Program-made: the position numbers and the translations under genes
Assembly: GCA_017462755.1 (NCBI GenBank)
Contig: JAFTQM010000001.1
Coordinates: 1 to 44,016 of the forward strand
Direction of reading: 5' to 3'
Source: Lachnospiraceae bacterium
GTDB taxonomy: Bacteria; Bacillota; Clostridia; Lachnospirales; Lachnospiraceae
DNA: 44,016 nucleotides
The notes under the pieces: generated by a model
Told to the model about the DNA's origin: nothing
Databases searched by the model: none
Seen by the model: only the letters and a program-made list of their open reading frames with translations
Shown: one piece after another, positions 34,045 to 42,693 of the stretch
Layout of the letters: each line of letters starts with the position of its first letter
Numbering within the stretch: position 1 is the stretch's first letter

Positions 34045-35151
34045 CTACGCCTGAAACTCCTTAATCACCTTCAGTGCAGGGAGCGCATTGCCATCATAAT
34101 CAAACAATGCCTGATTTGCCCATTCGTTTCCACCCGGACCCTTTTCGCGAACATATTCCCAGCCTGCCTGATTTGCCCAGCCGCTGCCCGGAACCGGAAT
34201 CCATGTCGGCTCCCACCAGAAGATGCCCTTGCCCTTATTCTCCGGCACCTCCTTCAGGATATTCAGCACTGCCTGTATAAAATCTGCCTGTCCCTCCGGC
34301 GTCATTGGGAACGGTACCTTGGCTGCCAGCTCCGGTCTCGTCGCTGCACCCTTGCGATTCTCGTCAGTCACCTGCTCATACGCTGCATAGCTTTCCATCG
34401 TATGTCCCATGCTGACCTCGGCAATTATCAGCTCCTTGCCGTAACGCTCTGCACAATTTAACAGATTTGCACGCAGACCACCTAAGGTACCATGCCAGAA
34501 CGGATAATAGCTGAGTCCGATGATGTCCCAGTCACCGCCACGGTCACGGAAATTGTCGAACCATTCCTCATACAGCTCAATCTTGCCGCCATTGTCCAGA
34601 TGAATCATAACCTTACTATCCGGTGCAAATTCTCTGACCGCACGCACACCAGCCTTGACAAAACGTGCAATATTATCATACTCCGGCACCTTGCCATATG
34701 GCCACATCAGACCATTCGACAGCTCGTTTCCGACCTGCACCATACCCGGCAAAATATCTTCCTTTTGACAGATTTCCAGTACATCCTTGGTAAAATCATA
34801 AACCGCCTGCTCCAGCTGCTCGACCGTCATACCTTCCCATGCCTTTGGCAGATACTGTTTGCCCGGGTCTGCCCAGAAATCCGAATAATGCAAATCCAGT
34901 AACCAGTCAAAGCCTGCCTGCTTTACACGCTTTGCCAGCTGTACCATGTTTTCCAAATCACAATCTCCGGCACCATAGGACTCTCCTGCATCCGAATATG
35001 GGTCATTCCATACACGAATACGAATCCAGTTACCGTCATAGCTTTTCAAAATTTCCAGTGCGTCCTTTTCTTTTCCCTCATCAAAGAAGCGACCGCCACA
35101 GCGCTCTACCTCCGGCAGAGTAGATACATCAAAACCCTTGATAAACTCCAT
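34045..35151 (-). CDS. Cytoplasmic GH53 beta-1,4-galactanase
   Basis: The second galactanase of the locus: 368 residues, a single GH53 barrel with RIRVWNDPYSDAG, DLHYSDFWADPGKQY, acid/base Glu143 in VQVGNELSNG and nucleophile Glu245 in IIAEVSMGH. It has no signal peptide, so it should act on imported galacto-oligosaccharides, shortening them for GH42. The start was placed at the ATG with GAGGAAAAGG just upstream; the 26 codons before it are basic and lack a ribosome binding site, and MRKRMEF at 35163 is a weaker option. It begins 85 bp after the small zinc protein gene. The enzyme class is firm; the division of labour with the secreted enzyme is inferred. Confidence 0.93.
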   Translation of the reverse strand: MEFIKGFDVSTLPEVERCGGRFFDEGKEKDALEILKSYDGNWIRIRVWNDPYSDAGESYGAGDCDLENMVQLAKRVKQAGFDWLLDLHYSDFWADPGKQYLPKAWEGMTVEQLEQAVYDFTKDVLEICQKEDILPGMVQVGNELSNGLMWPYGKVPEYDNIARFVKAGVRAVREFAPDSKVMIHLDNGGKIELYEEWFDNFRDRGGDWDIIGLSYYPFWHGTLGGLRANLLNCAERYGKELIIAEVSMGHTMESYAAYEQVTDENRKGAATRPELAAKVPFPMTPEGQADFIQAVLNILKEVPENKGKGIFWWEPTWIPVPGSGWANQAGWEYVREKGPGGNEWANQALFDYDGNALPALKVIKEFQA

Positions 35152-35236
35152 CCTTTTCCTCATTTCTGCGCTGCTTCGTGCGCATTTCTTTGCTGATTTT
35201 TGCGCCCCGAAAAAACGGGTCGCAATCAAAACCTAT

Positions 35237-35467
35237 TTAGTCCTCGAACTTCTCAAAGTCCTCCATGGAATATCTCTTTAACATACTGCGGTAACGGAAG
35301 CGTGCCAACTGATTCTTCTCCTGCACATCCTCCTCACTGCCGGTATACTGGCAGCGGATGCAGTAATACTCCTTCTTATCCTTATCATAAAACATATCAA
35401 TGTCCAAATCTCTTAAAAAACAGGATGGACAACGGTAATTTAATTTGCCTTTTCCAGCTTGAGCCAT
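35237..35467 (-). CDS. Small zinc-finger protein coupled to the unknown galactan-locus gene
   Basis: A 76-residue protein with two CxxC knuckles (CPSC near residue 13 and CIRC near 36) in the pattern of a zinc ribbon, then a basic and acidic helical tail (LARFRYRSMLKRYSMEDFEKFED). It starts inside the 3' end of the 620-residue gene (28-bp overlap in another frame), and its AAGGAGG site lies within that coding sequence, implying coupled translation. I do not recognise the family. A regulatory or partner role for the upstream protein is a context guess. Confidence 0.8.
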   Translation of the reverse strand: MAQAGKGKLNYRCPSCFLRDLDIDMFYDKDKKEYYCIRCQYTGSEEDVQEKNQLARFRYRSMLKRYSMEDFEKFED

Positions 35468-37302
35468 GTCGAGAATACCTCCTTATCCTTAATTGCGCCT
35501 GTATAACCCAGAGTAAACATCGGGCTGAATGCATAGCCCTCTCTGTAATAACCGGTTGCCGCATTATCACAGGTCATGCTTACCTTTGTATGGATTGGAG
35601 GAATCAAAGCGGATACCTCATCTGCGCCCTCTACATTGCACTCTCTGCACTTATAAGCATACTGTAACTCTTCGTTCTTGCCGTCCTTTGCAGCATTTAA
35701 GGTAATGCAGGTCATATCCTCCGGATACTCTGTAATACCATAGCATGCTACCATATATTCGTTGATGCTTACCTCAGCATCCGGGTTGCTCATTTCTAAG
35801 ATGTGACGCTCGATACGGATATCACTGCCACCCTCCGGGAATGCAATCACAGTCTGAAGCTTTACGGTTAAATCATAGAACTCGATGTCAACCGGATCCA
35901 GAATCAGCTTACGCTCGCCATTCGCCTCTTCAAAATGTGCGTGTGTTCTGCACTGGCAAAGGTCAACCTCTTCTCCATTGTAGCAAAGCTTTGCACTACG
36001 AACAGTACCCTCGCCTGCATAGTGAGTGAAGTAACCTGCACGATACTTCTCCTGAATCAGGAACGGATAACCGGCCTCCTGTACATGATCCGTACCGATA
36101 CCAACCTTCCACTCTAACTTCGATACATATGGTCTTAAATCTACAATAGCACCACCCTGATTCATGTTCACACATGCTCTCATGAATGGGTCGCAGTACC
36201 AGAACAGCTGCTTGTCGCTGCCGTACAGAATATCTCTCCACAGAGCACATTCCGGCTCGGTGTAGGACTTCTTCTGACGATAGTAGTCAGCGAACTCAGC
36301 CATCGTCATATCCTTTAACTTGCCTTCCTTCTTTAACTGACCATAGTAAGCACAGCCATCGAAGTAGCTCTGACGGAGCAGCTCATACGGAGCCTCCCAG
36401 CGTCCCATCTTGTTCATCCAGCCCGGTCCTACGAACATCATGTTATATGCATAGCCGTTGTTGAACTTTGCCTGATAGCGATACTGGTCAATCAGGTTGT
36501 ACAGATACGGATACTCCTGACCGCTGTAATTGCCCTCTGCATCAAACTCACCAGCCTTGTAAATCATACCACGAAGTACGTTCTGCGGATGAGTACCAAA
36601 GTTCGAACCGTTACCATCGTAGCAAGCAATCAGGTCTCTCGAAAGATGCGGAATCGCTACGATACCGCTGTCCTCTGCCTCATTTGCAGCAGGTGCGTGG
36701 GTATTCTGCTTACTTGGAATCCATGGAGCCCATGGACCACCGTCCATCAGAGTATACCAGCTGTTGTTACAGGTATGGTATGCCTTTGGACCCTCTTCCC
36801 AACAGGTAGCTACCGCACACTTAACGCTTGGGTACTTCTCCTTGATATAGTTTGTCAGGTCAGCATCCATATAGTAGCTACCGGTCGATTCCGGATAAAA
36901 ACCAAATCTCTCATAGAACTTGCCGAATACATCGTCTACAATCGACTTCTTGGTCTCCATATCAAACATCCAGATACAGAAATCCTTCGTCTTGTACTTC
37001 GCACGGAACTCCTCGCAAGGAAGACCAAGCAGAGTCAGAGAAATCTCATCGCCGTATTTTTCATGATGCTCCTTTGCCAGCTCTACTGCCTCATCATTGA
37101 ACAAGCTCGCATAAGTCATCTGAATCGTAGTCTTCAAACCATTGATATGTGCAGCCTCCTGCTGTGTCTTGAAAATATCCAAGCTCTCTGTTAACAGCGC
37201 CTTTCTGCCGATATCCTCAGCCTTACCATGACCGGTTACCTTCTCAGCATACTCAGGCACCATTTCCGGTCTGTGAATAATATTTACAATAAATTCTTCC
37301 AT
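35440..37302 (-). CDS. Conserved-looking 620-residue protein of unknown function in the galactan operon
   Basis: I do not recognise this protein. It has no signal peptide and is probably cytoplasmic. The first half reads like a metal-dependent (beta/alpha) barrel of the polysaccharide-deacetylase/GH57-like type: MVPEYAEKVTGHG at the start, CIWMFDMETKK, ERFGFYPESTGSYYMDADLTNYI, then CWEEGPKAYHTCNNSWY, GGPWAPWIPSK and IPHLSRDL. The second half (about 390-620) is beta-rich, like a sugar-binding or substrate-shaping domain (RTHAHFEE, DIRIERHILEM). The start follows GAGAGG. It lies between the permease genes and the cytoplasmic galactanase, so a carbohydrate substrate is likely. A glycosidase or deacylase are both possible. 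Confidence 0.85.
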   Translation of the reverse strand: MEEFIVNIIHRPEMVPEYAEKVTGHGKAEDIGRKALLTESLDIFKTQQEAAHINGLKTTIQMTYASLFNDEAVELAKEHHEKYGDEISLTLLGLPCEEFRAKYKTKDFCIWMFDMETKKSIVDDVFGKFYERFGFYPESTGSYYMDADLTNYIKEKYPSVKCAVATCWEEGPKAYHTCNNSWYTLMDGGPWAPWIPSKQNTHAPAANEAEDSGIVAIPHLSRDLIACYDGNGSNFGTHPQNVLRGMIYKAGEFDAEGNYSGQEYPYLYNLIDQYRYQAKFNNGYAYNMMFVGPGWMNKMGRWEAPYELLRQSYFDGCAYYGQLKKEGKLKDMTMAEFADYYRQKKSYTEPECALWRDILYGSDKQLFWYCDPFMRACVNMNQGGAIVDLRPYVSKLEWKVGIGTDHVQEAGYPFLIQEKYRAGYFTHYAGEGTVRSAKLCYNGEEVDLCQCRTHAHFEEANGERKLILDPVDIEFYDLTVKLQTVIAFPEGGSDIRIERHILEMSNPDAEVSINEYMVACYGITEYPEDMTCITLNAAKDGKNEELQYAYKCRECNVEGADEVSALIPPIHTKVSMTCDNAATGYYREGYAFSPMFTLGYTGAIKDKEVFSTWLKLEKAN

Positions 37303-37333
37303 GATTTACCTCTCTTATATGTTGTTATTCCAC

Positions 37334-37411
37334 GTTTGCGCTCTGCGCAAACTGGCTGTGTGAAAGAACTTCTAAGTTACATCTTGTTACCATCTTCAGG
37401 TTCTTTCACAC
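37334..37411. repeat. Two hairpins between the permease and the unknown gene
   Basis: GTTTGCGC and GCGCAAAC (37334-37341, 37345-37352) form an 8-bp stem with a three-base loop. GTGTGAAAGAAC and GTTCTTTCACAC (37358-37369, 37400-37411) form a 12-bp stem just after the permease stop. They may set relative expression of transporter and enzymes. Confidence 0.6.
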
Positions 37412-37412
37412 T

Positions 37413-38261
37413 TTAGCCCTTCACGGCTCCGTTTGTAATTCCTTCTACATAGAACTTCTGCATGATGACGAACAGAATCGAAATTGGTATCGATACCAGT
37501 ACACCGCCGGCACAGAACTGTGCGAAGTAGTGATTAATCAGTGTTCTGTCCAACATATTATACAAGCCGATGGATACCGTCCAGTCACTGGAAATACCGG
37601 AGTTCAGAATCAGCTTTGCATATACGAAATCTGCCCACGGTACCAGGAAGGAATTGATAATCGTGTAAACGATAATCGGCTTGGACATCGGAATAACCAC
37701 GCGGAAAAAGATACGCGCCTCCGAAGCACCGTCAATCGTTGCTGCCTCTCGTAATGTTGTCGGCACGGTATCGAAAAAGCCCTTTGCAATCAGGTAACCC
37801 AGACCTGCCGAGCCGGAATATACCAGCACAAGTCCAAGATGACTGTTCGTCAAGCCTGCATTCTTCAATACGAAATAAACCGCAATCATTGCAAGCACAC
37901 CCGGGAACAGATTAATTGTTACCGAAAGATTCATCAGCGTCTTACGCGCCTTAAAACGCATACAGCTCATTGCGTATGCTACCATCAATACGAACGAGGT
38001 CGAAATGATACAGGTCGCAATCGCTACAATTAAGGTATTTTTAAACCAGTTCGGGAACTGGGATACCGTATCCGAACCAAATACCAGCTTGTGATAATTT
38101 ACAAGCGTGTATTCTTCCGGGAAAAAGTTCCGGATATTAATTCCGGGATCTGTCGAAAAGGAGGTTAACACAATCCAAACGATAGGAACCAGCCAAATCG
38201 TACAGAGAACTACTAAAAATCCGTGTCTAAGTACAGACTTAATTATTTTCTTTGCTTTCAT
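37413..38261 (-). CDS. Sugar ABC transporter permease, MalG/GanQ type
   Basis: One of two membrane subunits of the galacto-oligosaccharide importer. The 282-residue protein has six hydrophobic segments and the ATPase-docking EAA loop (REAATIDGASEARIFFRVVIPMSKP). The C-terminus (YVEGITNGAVKG) is typical of MalG-like proteins. It starts 1 bp after the other permease stops, with AAAGGA inside that gene's end. No ATPase gene is in the locus; Firmicute importers of this type usually share an MsmK/UgpC-like ATPase encoded elsewhere. Substrate is inferred from the operon. Confidence 0.92.
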   Translation of the reverse strand: MKAKKIIKSVLRHGFLVVLCTIWLVPIVWIVLTSFSTDPGINIRNFFPEEYTLVNYHKLVFGSDTVSQFPNWFKNTLIVAIATCIISTSFVLMVAYAMSCMRFKARKTLMNLSVTINLFPGVLAMIAVYFVLKNAGLTNSHLGLVLVYSGSAGLGYLIAKGFFDTVPTTLREAATIDGASEARIFFRVVIPMSKPIIVYTIINSFLVPWADFVYAKLILNSGISSDWTVSIGLYNMLDRTLINHYFAQFCAGGVLVSIPISILFVIMQKFYVEGITNGAVKG

Positions 38262-38262
38262 T

Positions 38263-39732
38263 TTACTGGAACATCCTTTCTTTATCGCCCTTCGTTAACG
38301 AACGGAACGCTACTAACGTAAAGATTGCACAAATAATAAATACCATGATACCGATGACAGATGCCATCTTGTAATTATAATTTTCCTGCGTCAGACGGAA
38401 CAGCCATGTAACAAGGAGGTCAATCTCTTTCGCCTTCGACAAGGCAAGACTCTGATTGGTCGTTACATAAACATCCTGCGTCAACAGGTAAATTACGTTA
38501 AAGTTATTAATATTTCGAACGAAGTCGGTTACCAGCGTCGGACCGGTTACTGCAAACATATACGGCATCGTAATCTTCCAGAAGGAATGCCACTCATTTG
38601 CACCGTCAATCTTTGCACTCTCCGTCATATCTGCCGGGATATTCAAAAGTACACCGGTAGCTACCAGCATCTGATACGGTACACCTACCCAGATGTTGAT
38701 GATGATAACCATAACCTTTGCCCAACCCGGACTGCTAAGGAACGGCACATAATCAAGATGCTCCGCTACCAGACCGATATCCTTTAAGAAATCAGTAATG
38801 CCCGCCTGTGCAAACAAACTATTTACAATACCCGAATCCGATAAGAAGTTACGAATCAGCAGCAAGGTTACAAACTGCGGCACTGCAATCGTTACTACAA
38901 AAATCGTTCTCCAGAACTTCGGGAACTTCGTTTTCTTATTCAACAGGAACTTCGCTAACATAATACCGAGGAAATAGTTCGAAAACGTTGCGAAGAATGC
39001 CCAAATCAATGTCCATGTCAAAACCGTTTTAAACGAATATCCGAAGGTTGCAGTCAGACCATTCGTAAACAAACGGGTAAAGTTCTCAATACCCACCCAG
39101 TCAAACAAGGAATCCGGCGGCATATGCTGCTGATCATAATTCGTAAATGCTACTGCAATCAGAATAATGAGCGGTACTACCGTAAACACAACCACGCCGG
39201 CTACCGGAAGCGATAACAGGGTAATGTGAAACTTTTCGTTCAAATAGCTCTTCACATCTTCTTTAAAGCTATTGATATGCTTTCCGGCTTCCGCACGCTT
39301 CTGCAGCTTATGCACTGCTCTGAGATTTGCAAGCCAGCTGAAAAACAGAATTACGATCGCAACGAATGTAATAACACTGAACAACAATATCGTAAAGGAA
39401 TTGTCATAGTCGTTCATCTCATTTTTCATCGTCTGCATATTAAACACATATTCCAGCTGAACCGTACCAAGGGTTCCAAAATCCGCAAGATAAGGCATTC
39501 CCACCACAAAGATAAACGCAAGCATTGCCACTTCGTACAGTGTCATAATCAACGCTTTCACGTACTGCTTTCTGGCAAGATAACCTGCTCCCATCCAAAG
39601 TGCGGAGCACTTTACCGCCCAATCGCCATTTTTCAAAGCAAGAAATGCAGCCTTGAACAGATTCGGTTCCTTCTCTACCGCAACCATTCTGTCGTCCATA
39701 GCGTTCGCCTGGCTTTTATTCTTCTTACTCAT
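38263..39732 (-). CDS. Sugar ABC transporter permease, MalF/GanP type
   Basis: The larger membrane subunit, 489 residues. It has extra N-terminal segments (YVKALIMTLYEVAMLAFIFVVGMPYL) and a cytoplasmic stretch before the core, as in MalF-like proteins of oligosaccharide importers, and the EAA loop ESAKIDGANEWHSFWKITMPYM. The start was placed at ATG 39732 behind AGGAGAA; six further codons upstream are unsupported. It follows the binding-protein gene by 90 bp that contain a 12-bp hairpin. Confidence 0.92.
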   Translation of the reverse strand: MSKKNKSQANAMDDRMVAVEKEPNLFKAAFLALKNGDWAVKCSALWMGAGYLARKQYVKALIMTLYEVAMLAFIFVVGMPYLADFGTLGTVQLEYVFNMQTMKNEMNDYDNSFTILLFSVITFVAIVILFFSWLANLRAVHKLQKRAEAGKHINSFKEDVKSYLNEKFHITLLSLPVAGVVVFTVVPLIILIAVAFTNYDQQHMPPDSLFDWVGIENFTRLFTNGLTATFGYSFKTVLTWTLIWAFFATFSNYFLGIMLAKFLLNKKTKFPKFWRTIFVVTIAVPQFVTLLLIRNFLSDSGIVNSLFAQAGITDFLKDIGLVAEHLDYVPFLSSPGWAKVMVIIINIWVGVPYQMLVATGVLLNIPADMTESAKIDGANEWHSFWKITMPYMFAVTGPTLVTDFVRNINNFNVIYLLTQDVYVTTNQSLALSKAKEIDLLVTWLFRLTQENYNYKMASVIGIMVFIICAIFTLVAFRSLTKGDKERMFQ

Positions 39733-39750
39733 ATATCTTCTCCTATACAA

Positions 39751-39792
39751 ACTGCCGCATATGTGTTTTTTGAATTACAAATATGCGGCAGT
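39751..39792 (-). other. Intercistronic stem-loop after the binding-protein gene
   Basis: ACTGCCGCATAT (39751-39762) pairs perfectly with ATATGCGGCAGT (39781-39792). Hairpins at this place in sugar ABC operons protect the binding-protein part of the message, giving more binding protein than permease. No strong T-run follows. Confidence 0.65.
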
Positions 39793-39822
39793 GATTTTAC
39801 TACTTATTCATTTAGTTACCGT

Positions 39823-41154
39823 TTACTGTACCGGTGCGGTAATACCTGCTACCATGTTATCAAGCAGAGTCTGAAGATCGGTACCCTCCGGATTACCATC
39901 CTGAAGTGTCTGACCAAAGGTCTCAGTAGCGCCCCAGAAGTTTCCGCCTACGGTCTGAACTGCTGCCCACTGCTGCTGCTTTGCAAATGCTGCGATAGCG
40001 ATATTTGCCTGTACTGCATCAGAAGCTGCTGCATTGATATTGGAAGGACCATTTCCTCTTAACTCAAAGCTCTTAACCTGATTTGCTTCATTTGTAATCC
40101 AATCTGCTAACTTTAATGCCCAACCTACATTCTTGCAGTGTGGGTTAACACCTACTAACTTACAACCGGTTACAGAGTACATCTGATGCTCGGAACCTGC
40201 TGCACTAAAGGTAGGAAGCTTTGTAGCCGCATAGTTATCTCCCCATGCTTCCTGAGCTGCATTTGCATTCCATACACCATTGATACCTGCGATGATGGAG
40301 CCATCCTTGATACCGGTTACGAACTCAGCATCCTCAGTAGCGATGAAGCCTTCATGCTTACAAATATCTAACATAGCCTGAGCTACATCAATACCCTTAA
40401 CGGAATTTGTAGTGGAGTTCCAGTCACAAAGAGTATCTACACCATTCTCAGCTAAGGTAGAATCTAAACCAACTGCCTTAAAGAAACCGTAAGTATACCA
40501 ACCGGAGTTCATCTCCATGGTTACCTTCTTGCCTGCTGCAGCTGCCTTCTCTAACATAGTGCTCCAGGAAGCTACATCTGCCTCAGATAAGTACTCCTTG
40601 TTGTAGAATAAGAAGTAGCCGTTATCTGCAGTTCTTGGATAAGCATAAAGCTTTCCGTCTACGGTTGCTGCTGCTACAGAACCGGAAGTATTTCTAGCCT
40701 CGATATCTGCACGACCCATCTCATCCGGAATCGCCATCAGTGCACCAGCTGCTACTAACTCATTCAACTGGTCATTCGGGAAAGAATAAACATCTGCTGC
40801 GGTCTCTACGTCAGTAAGGATGGTATCCTTTGCAGTAGACTCGGACTGAACACCGATCTGGATGGTTAAATCAACTGCATCCTTATTTGCCTCGATGAAC
40901 GCATCTGCCATCTCTCTTAACATGGTCTGGTCTTCCTCAGCGCCCCACATTGTTAAGGTAACTTCTTCCTTTGCGCCGCTTGCGTTTCCGGTATTGGAAC
41001 CGGTGTTGCTTCCTGTGTTAGAACCGGTGTTGTCACTTCCGGTATTGCTGGTATTGTTGCCAGCGTCATCCTTCTTATCTCCGCTGCCACAAGCTGTCAT
41101 GCTAAGTGCCATTGCACCGGTCATAGCCAGTGCTAAAAACTTCTTTAACTTCAT
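39823..41154 (-). CDS. Extracellular sugar-binding lipoprotein of the ABC importer
   Basis: Captures oligosaccharides outside the membrane. The 443-residue protein has a lipobox (MTAC), a flexible low-complexity linker of Asn-Thr-Gly-Ser repeats (residues about 33-60) and a family 1 solute-binding fold (VTLTMWGAEEDQTMLREMADAF, NPHCKNVGWALKLADWITNEANQ). It is first in the importer operon, behind AGGAGG. Upstream lie three LacI-type operator candidates and a TTGACA -35. Ligand predicted from neighbours: beta-1,4-galacto-oligosaccharides. Confidence 0.93.
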   Translation of the reverse strand: MKLKKFLALAMTGAMALSMTACGSGDKKDDAGNNTSNTGSDNTGSNTGSNTGSNTGNASGAKEEVTLTMWGAEEDQTMLREMADAFIEANKDAVDLTIQIGVQSESTAKDTILTDVETAADVYSFPNDQLNELVAAGALMAIPDEMGRADIEARNTSGSVAAATVDGKLYAYPRTADNGYFLFYNKEYLSEADVASWSTMLEKAAAAGKKVTMEMNSGWYTYGFFKAVGLDSTLAENGVDTLCDWNSTTNSVKGIDVAQAMLDICKHEGFIATEDAEFVTGIKDGSIIAGINGVWNANAAQEAWGDNYAATKLPTFSAAGSEHQMYSVTGCKLVGVNPHCKNVGWALKLADWITNEANQVKSFELRGNGPSNINAAASDAVQANIAIAAFAKQQQWAAVQTVGGNFWGATETFGQTLQDGNPEGTDLQTLLDNMVAGITAPVQ

Positions 41155-41458
41155 GTTTCATATCCTCCTCTTGATTTTGCTTTTTTATTTGCGCAATCGG
41201 TTGCTTTTTGTGATTTTAGTTTAACACTTTGTCATTTTGCTGTCTATGTCAATTTTATATATAATTAACTTGCTTTCTTTGTGCATTTTGTACAAAGTTT
41301 CGATTATTTTCGCATTTTCCATTGCGCAACCGTTGCGCTTGTGCATTTTTCACATACCATCTATTTGCGCACCATACTAAAGTGTTGCACAACCGGCGCA
41401 AATTCGTACCATCTGCCAGAGGCTTCCAGTGGAAGCACTGAATTAATCAGTGCTTCCA
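41155..41458. promoter_or_regulatory. Control region of the galactan operon
   Basis: On minus, a perfect TTGACA -35 (41247-41252) lies upstream of the binding-protein gene, though the -10 at 17-18 bp (AAGTGT) is poor, which suits a regulated promoter. Three operator-like sites share GCGCAA-C-GG-TTGC: 41189-41204, 41322-41338 and 41384-41402. A further TTTGCGCA lies at 41364-41371. The spacing (about 135 and 62 bp) would allow DNA looping. Confidence 0.6.
41322..41338. promoter_or_regulatory. LacI-type operator, best match
   Basis: TTGCGCAACCGTTGCGC contains GCGCAAC and GTTGCGC arms around a single central base. It is the most symmetric of the sites near the lacI and binding-protein promoters. 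Confidence 0.6.
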
Positions 41459-41460
41459 CT
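41422..41460. repeat. Overlapping palindromes at the end of the lacI gene
   Basis: AGTGGAAGCACTG (41428-41440) and CAGTGCTTCCACT (41448-41460) form a perfect 13-bp stem that includes part of the lacI stop codon. GCTTCC-AGT-GGAAGC (41422-41436) is an alternative stem sharing one arm. The GGAAGCACTG word recurs in the palindrome at 26843-26871. Confidence 0.7.
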
Positions 41461-42478
41461 AGGTAAGCTTCGTCGATTCTCTCAATACTACCTGATAGCC
41501 CAATTCTATTTTGTGCTCTACTGCCCTGCCGTCCAGCAAATCCAACAACTGCCTGCACGCTACACTTCCCAATTCCTCTGCATCAAAATGCAGTGCCGTA
41601 ATCGAAACAAGATATTCTCTGAGCGCCTGATTGTCATAGAACGAAGCCACCTTGATATCCTCCGGAATACAATGCTCCGTTTTTTCGATGTATTTCAACA
41701 CCTCAGCACACACAATATCGTCCATACAAACAATACATTCTGCACCGTTCGCAATCACATCCGCCGCTGCTCTGGCAATCAGAATATCATTCTCAAGCCC
41801 GGTAAATATCAGGTTTTTATCCCTTTTGCAGCCCAAATTATCACACGCCTTACAAAAGCCCTCATAACGGCTTTTGTTTACCTGATTCAGCATATTGCCG
41901 CCCAACAGCGCAATCTTCTTGATTCCCTGCAAAAGCAGGATGGTCGTCAGCTCCTGACATGCTGCCATCTGCCGATTATCCACCTGAATTACCCGTGAAT
42001 CATCACAGCTTCCCATCAGTACGAACGGTACGCCCTGCTCCTGCAGATACGGAATAACCGCATCATTTTCCGTTGCCTGAAACAAAATAAAGCCATCTAC
42101 CTTGCCATTTTCTACAATTCTGCGAATCGGATCAATGTTGTTTGGTTGCGCAATCGCTATTACCACATCATAATCACACTTTACCGCTGTTTTGTAGACT
42201 CCGCTGAGACTTTCCCGGCTGAACGGCTGCTCAAATCTCGAAAATTCCGCCGGAAGCATCAGCGCAATGTTGTACGTCTTGCTGCTCGCCAGTCCTCTCG
42301 CCAGCACATTCGGACGATAGTTGTGCTCCTCTATGTAATCCATTACCTTTGCCCGGGTCTCTGCTCCAATTCGCCCTTTTCCTGATATTGCGCGCGAAAC
42401 CGTAGTCTTCGAAACCCCCAGCGCAGCAGCAATATCGCTGATATTTATATTCTGCTTGCCCTCTGTCGTATGGTTCAT
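41459..42478 (-). CDS. LacI-family transcriptional regulator of the galactan locus
   Basis: Represses its own gene and the importer operon until sugar binds. About 339 residues: the HTH (ISDIAAALGVSKTTVSRAIS) and hinge helix (RPNVLARGLASS), then a periplasmic-binding-like effector domain (YNIALMLPAEFSRFEQPF to the end). Two starts are possible: ATG 42478 with GGAG six bases upstream, taken here, or ATG 42490, four codons longer with a weaker AGGG. Operator-like half-sites flank its own -10. A perfect cre site lies in its leader, so glucose-type repression probably overrides. The effector is inferred to be galactose or a galacto-oligosaccharide. Confidence 0.9.
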   Translation of the reverse strand: MNHTTEGKQNINISDIAAALGVSKTTVSRAISGKGRIGAETRAKVMDYIEEHNYRPNVLARGLASSKTYNIALMLPAEFSRFEQPFSRESLSGVYKTAVKCDYDVVIAIAQPNNIDPIRRIVENGKVDGFILFQATENDAVIPYLQEQGVPFVLMGSCDDSRVIQVDNRQMAACQELTTILLLQGIKKIALLGGNMLNQVNKSRYEGFCKACDNLGCKRDKNLIFTGLENDILIARAAADVIANGAECIVCMDDIVCAEVLKYIEKTEHCIPEDIKVASFYDNQALREYLVSITALHFDAEELGSVACRQLLDLLDGRAVEHKIELGYQVVLRESTKLT

Positions 42479-42517
42479 ATTCTTCTCCATTCCGAAGTAC
42501 CCTTGTACTTCTCTGTT

Positions 42518-42531
42518 TGTAAACGCTTACA
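42518..42531. promoter_or_regulatory. cre (CcpA) site in the lacI leader
   Basis: TGTAAACGCTTACA matches the catabolite-responsive element consensus (TGWAANCGNTNWCA) at every defined position. It lies between the lacI promoter and start codon, a roadblock position. Confidence 0.7.
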
Positions 42532-42594
42532 TTTATGCAATTTTCACATACCAAAAGCAATTCCCGATTTTTTTCATTTGTTTGAGCAACAAAC

Positions 42595-42633
42595 TTGCGC
42601 AATTTATTATCCCTGTTGCGCTAATTGTAACAA
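42595..42633 (-). promoter_or_regulatory. lacI promoter with embedded operator half-sites
   Basis: On minus, TTGTTA (42628-42633), a 16-bp spacer and GATAAT (42606-42611). The spacer holds GCGCAAC (42615-42621) and TTGCGCAA sits at the predicted start (42595-42602), which suggests autorepression. Confidence 0.55.
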
Positions 42634-42634
42634 T

Positions 42635-42676
42635 AAAAAAGGCGGCTGTCAAGAGCCATGCACTCCTGATGCCGCC
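42635..42676 (-). terminator. Terminator of the membrane-anchored orphan gene
   Basis: On minus, GGCGGC pairs with GCCGCC over a 24-base loop and is followed by TTTTTTATTG. It separates the orphan gene from lacI. Confidence 0.7.
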
Positions 42677-42693
42677 AAAAATTCATTCGTTTT

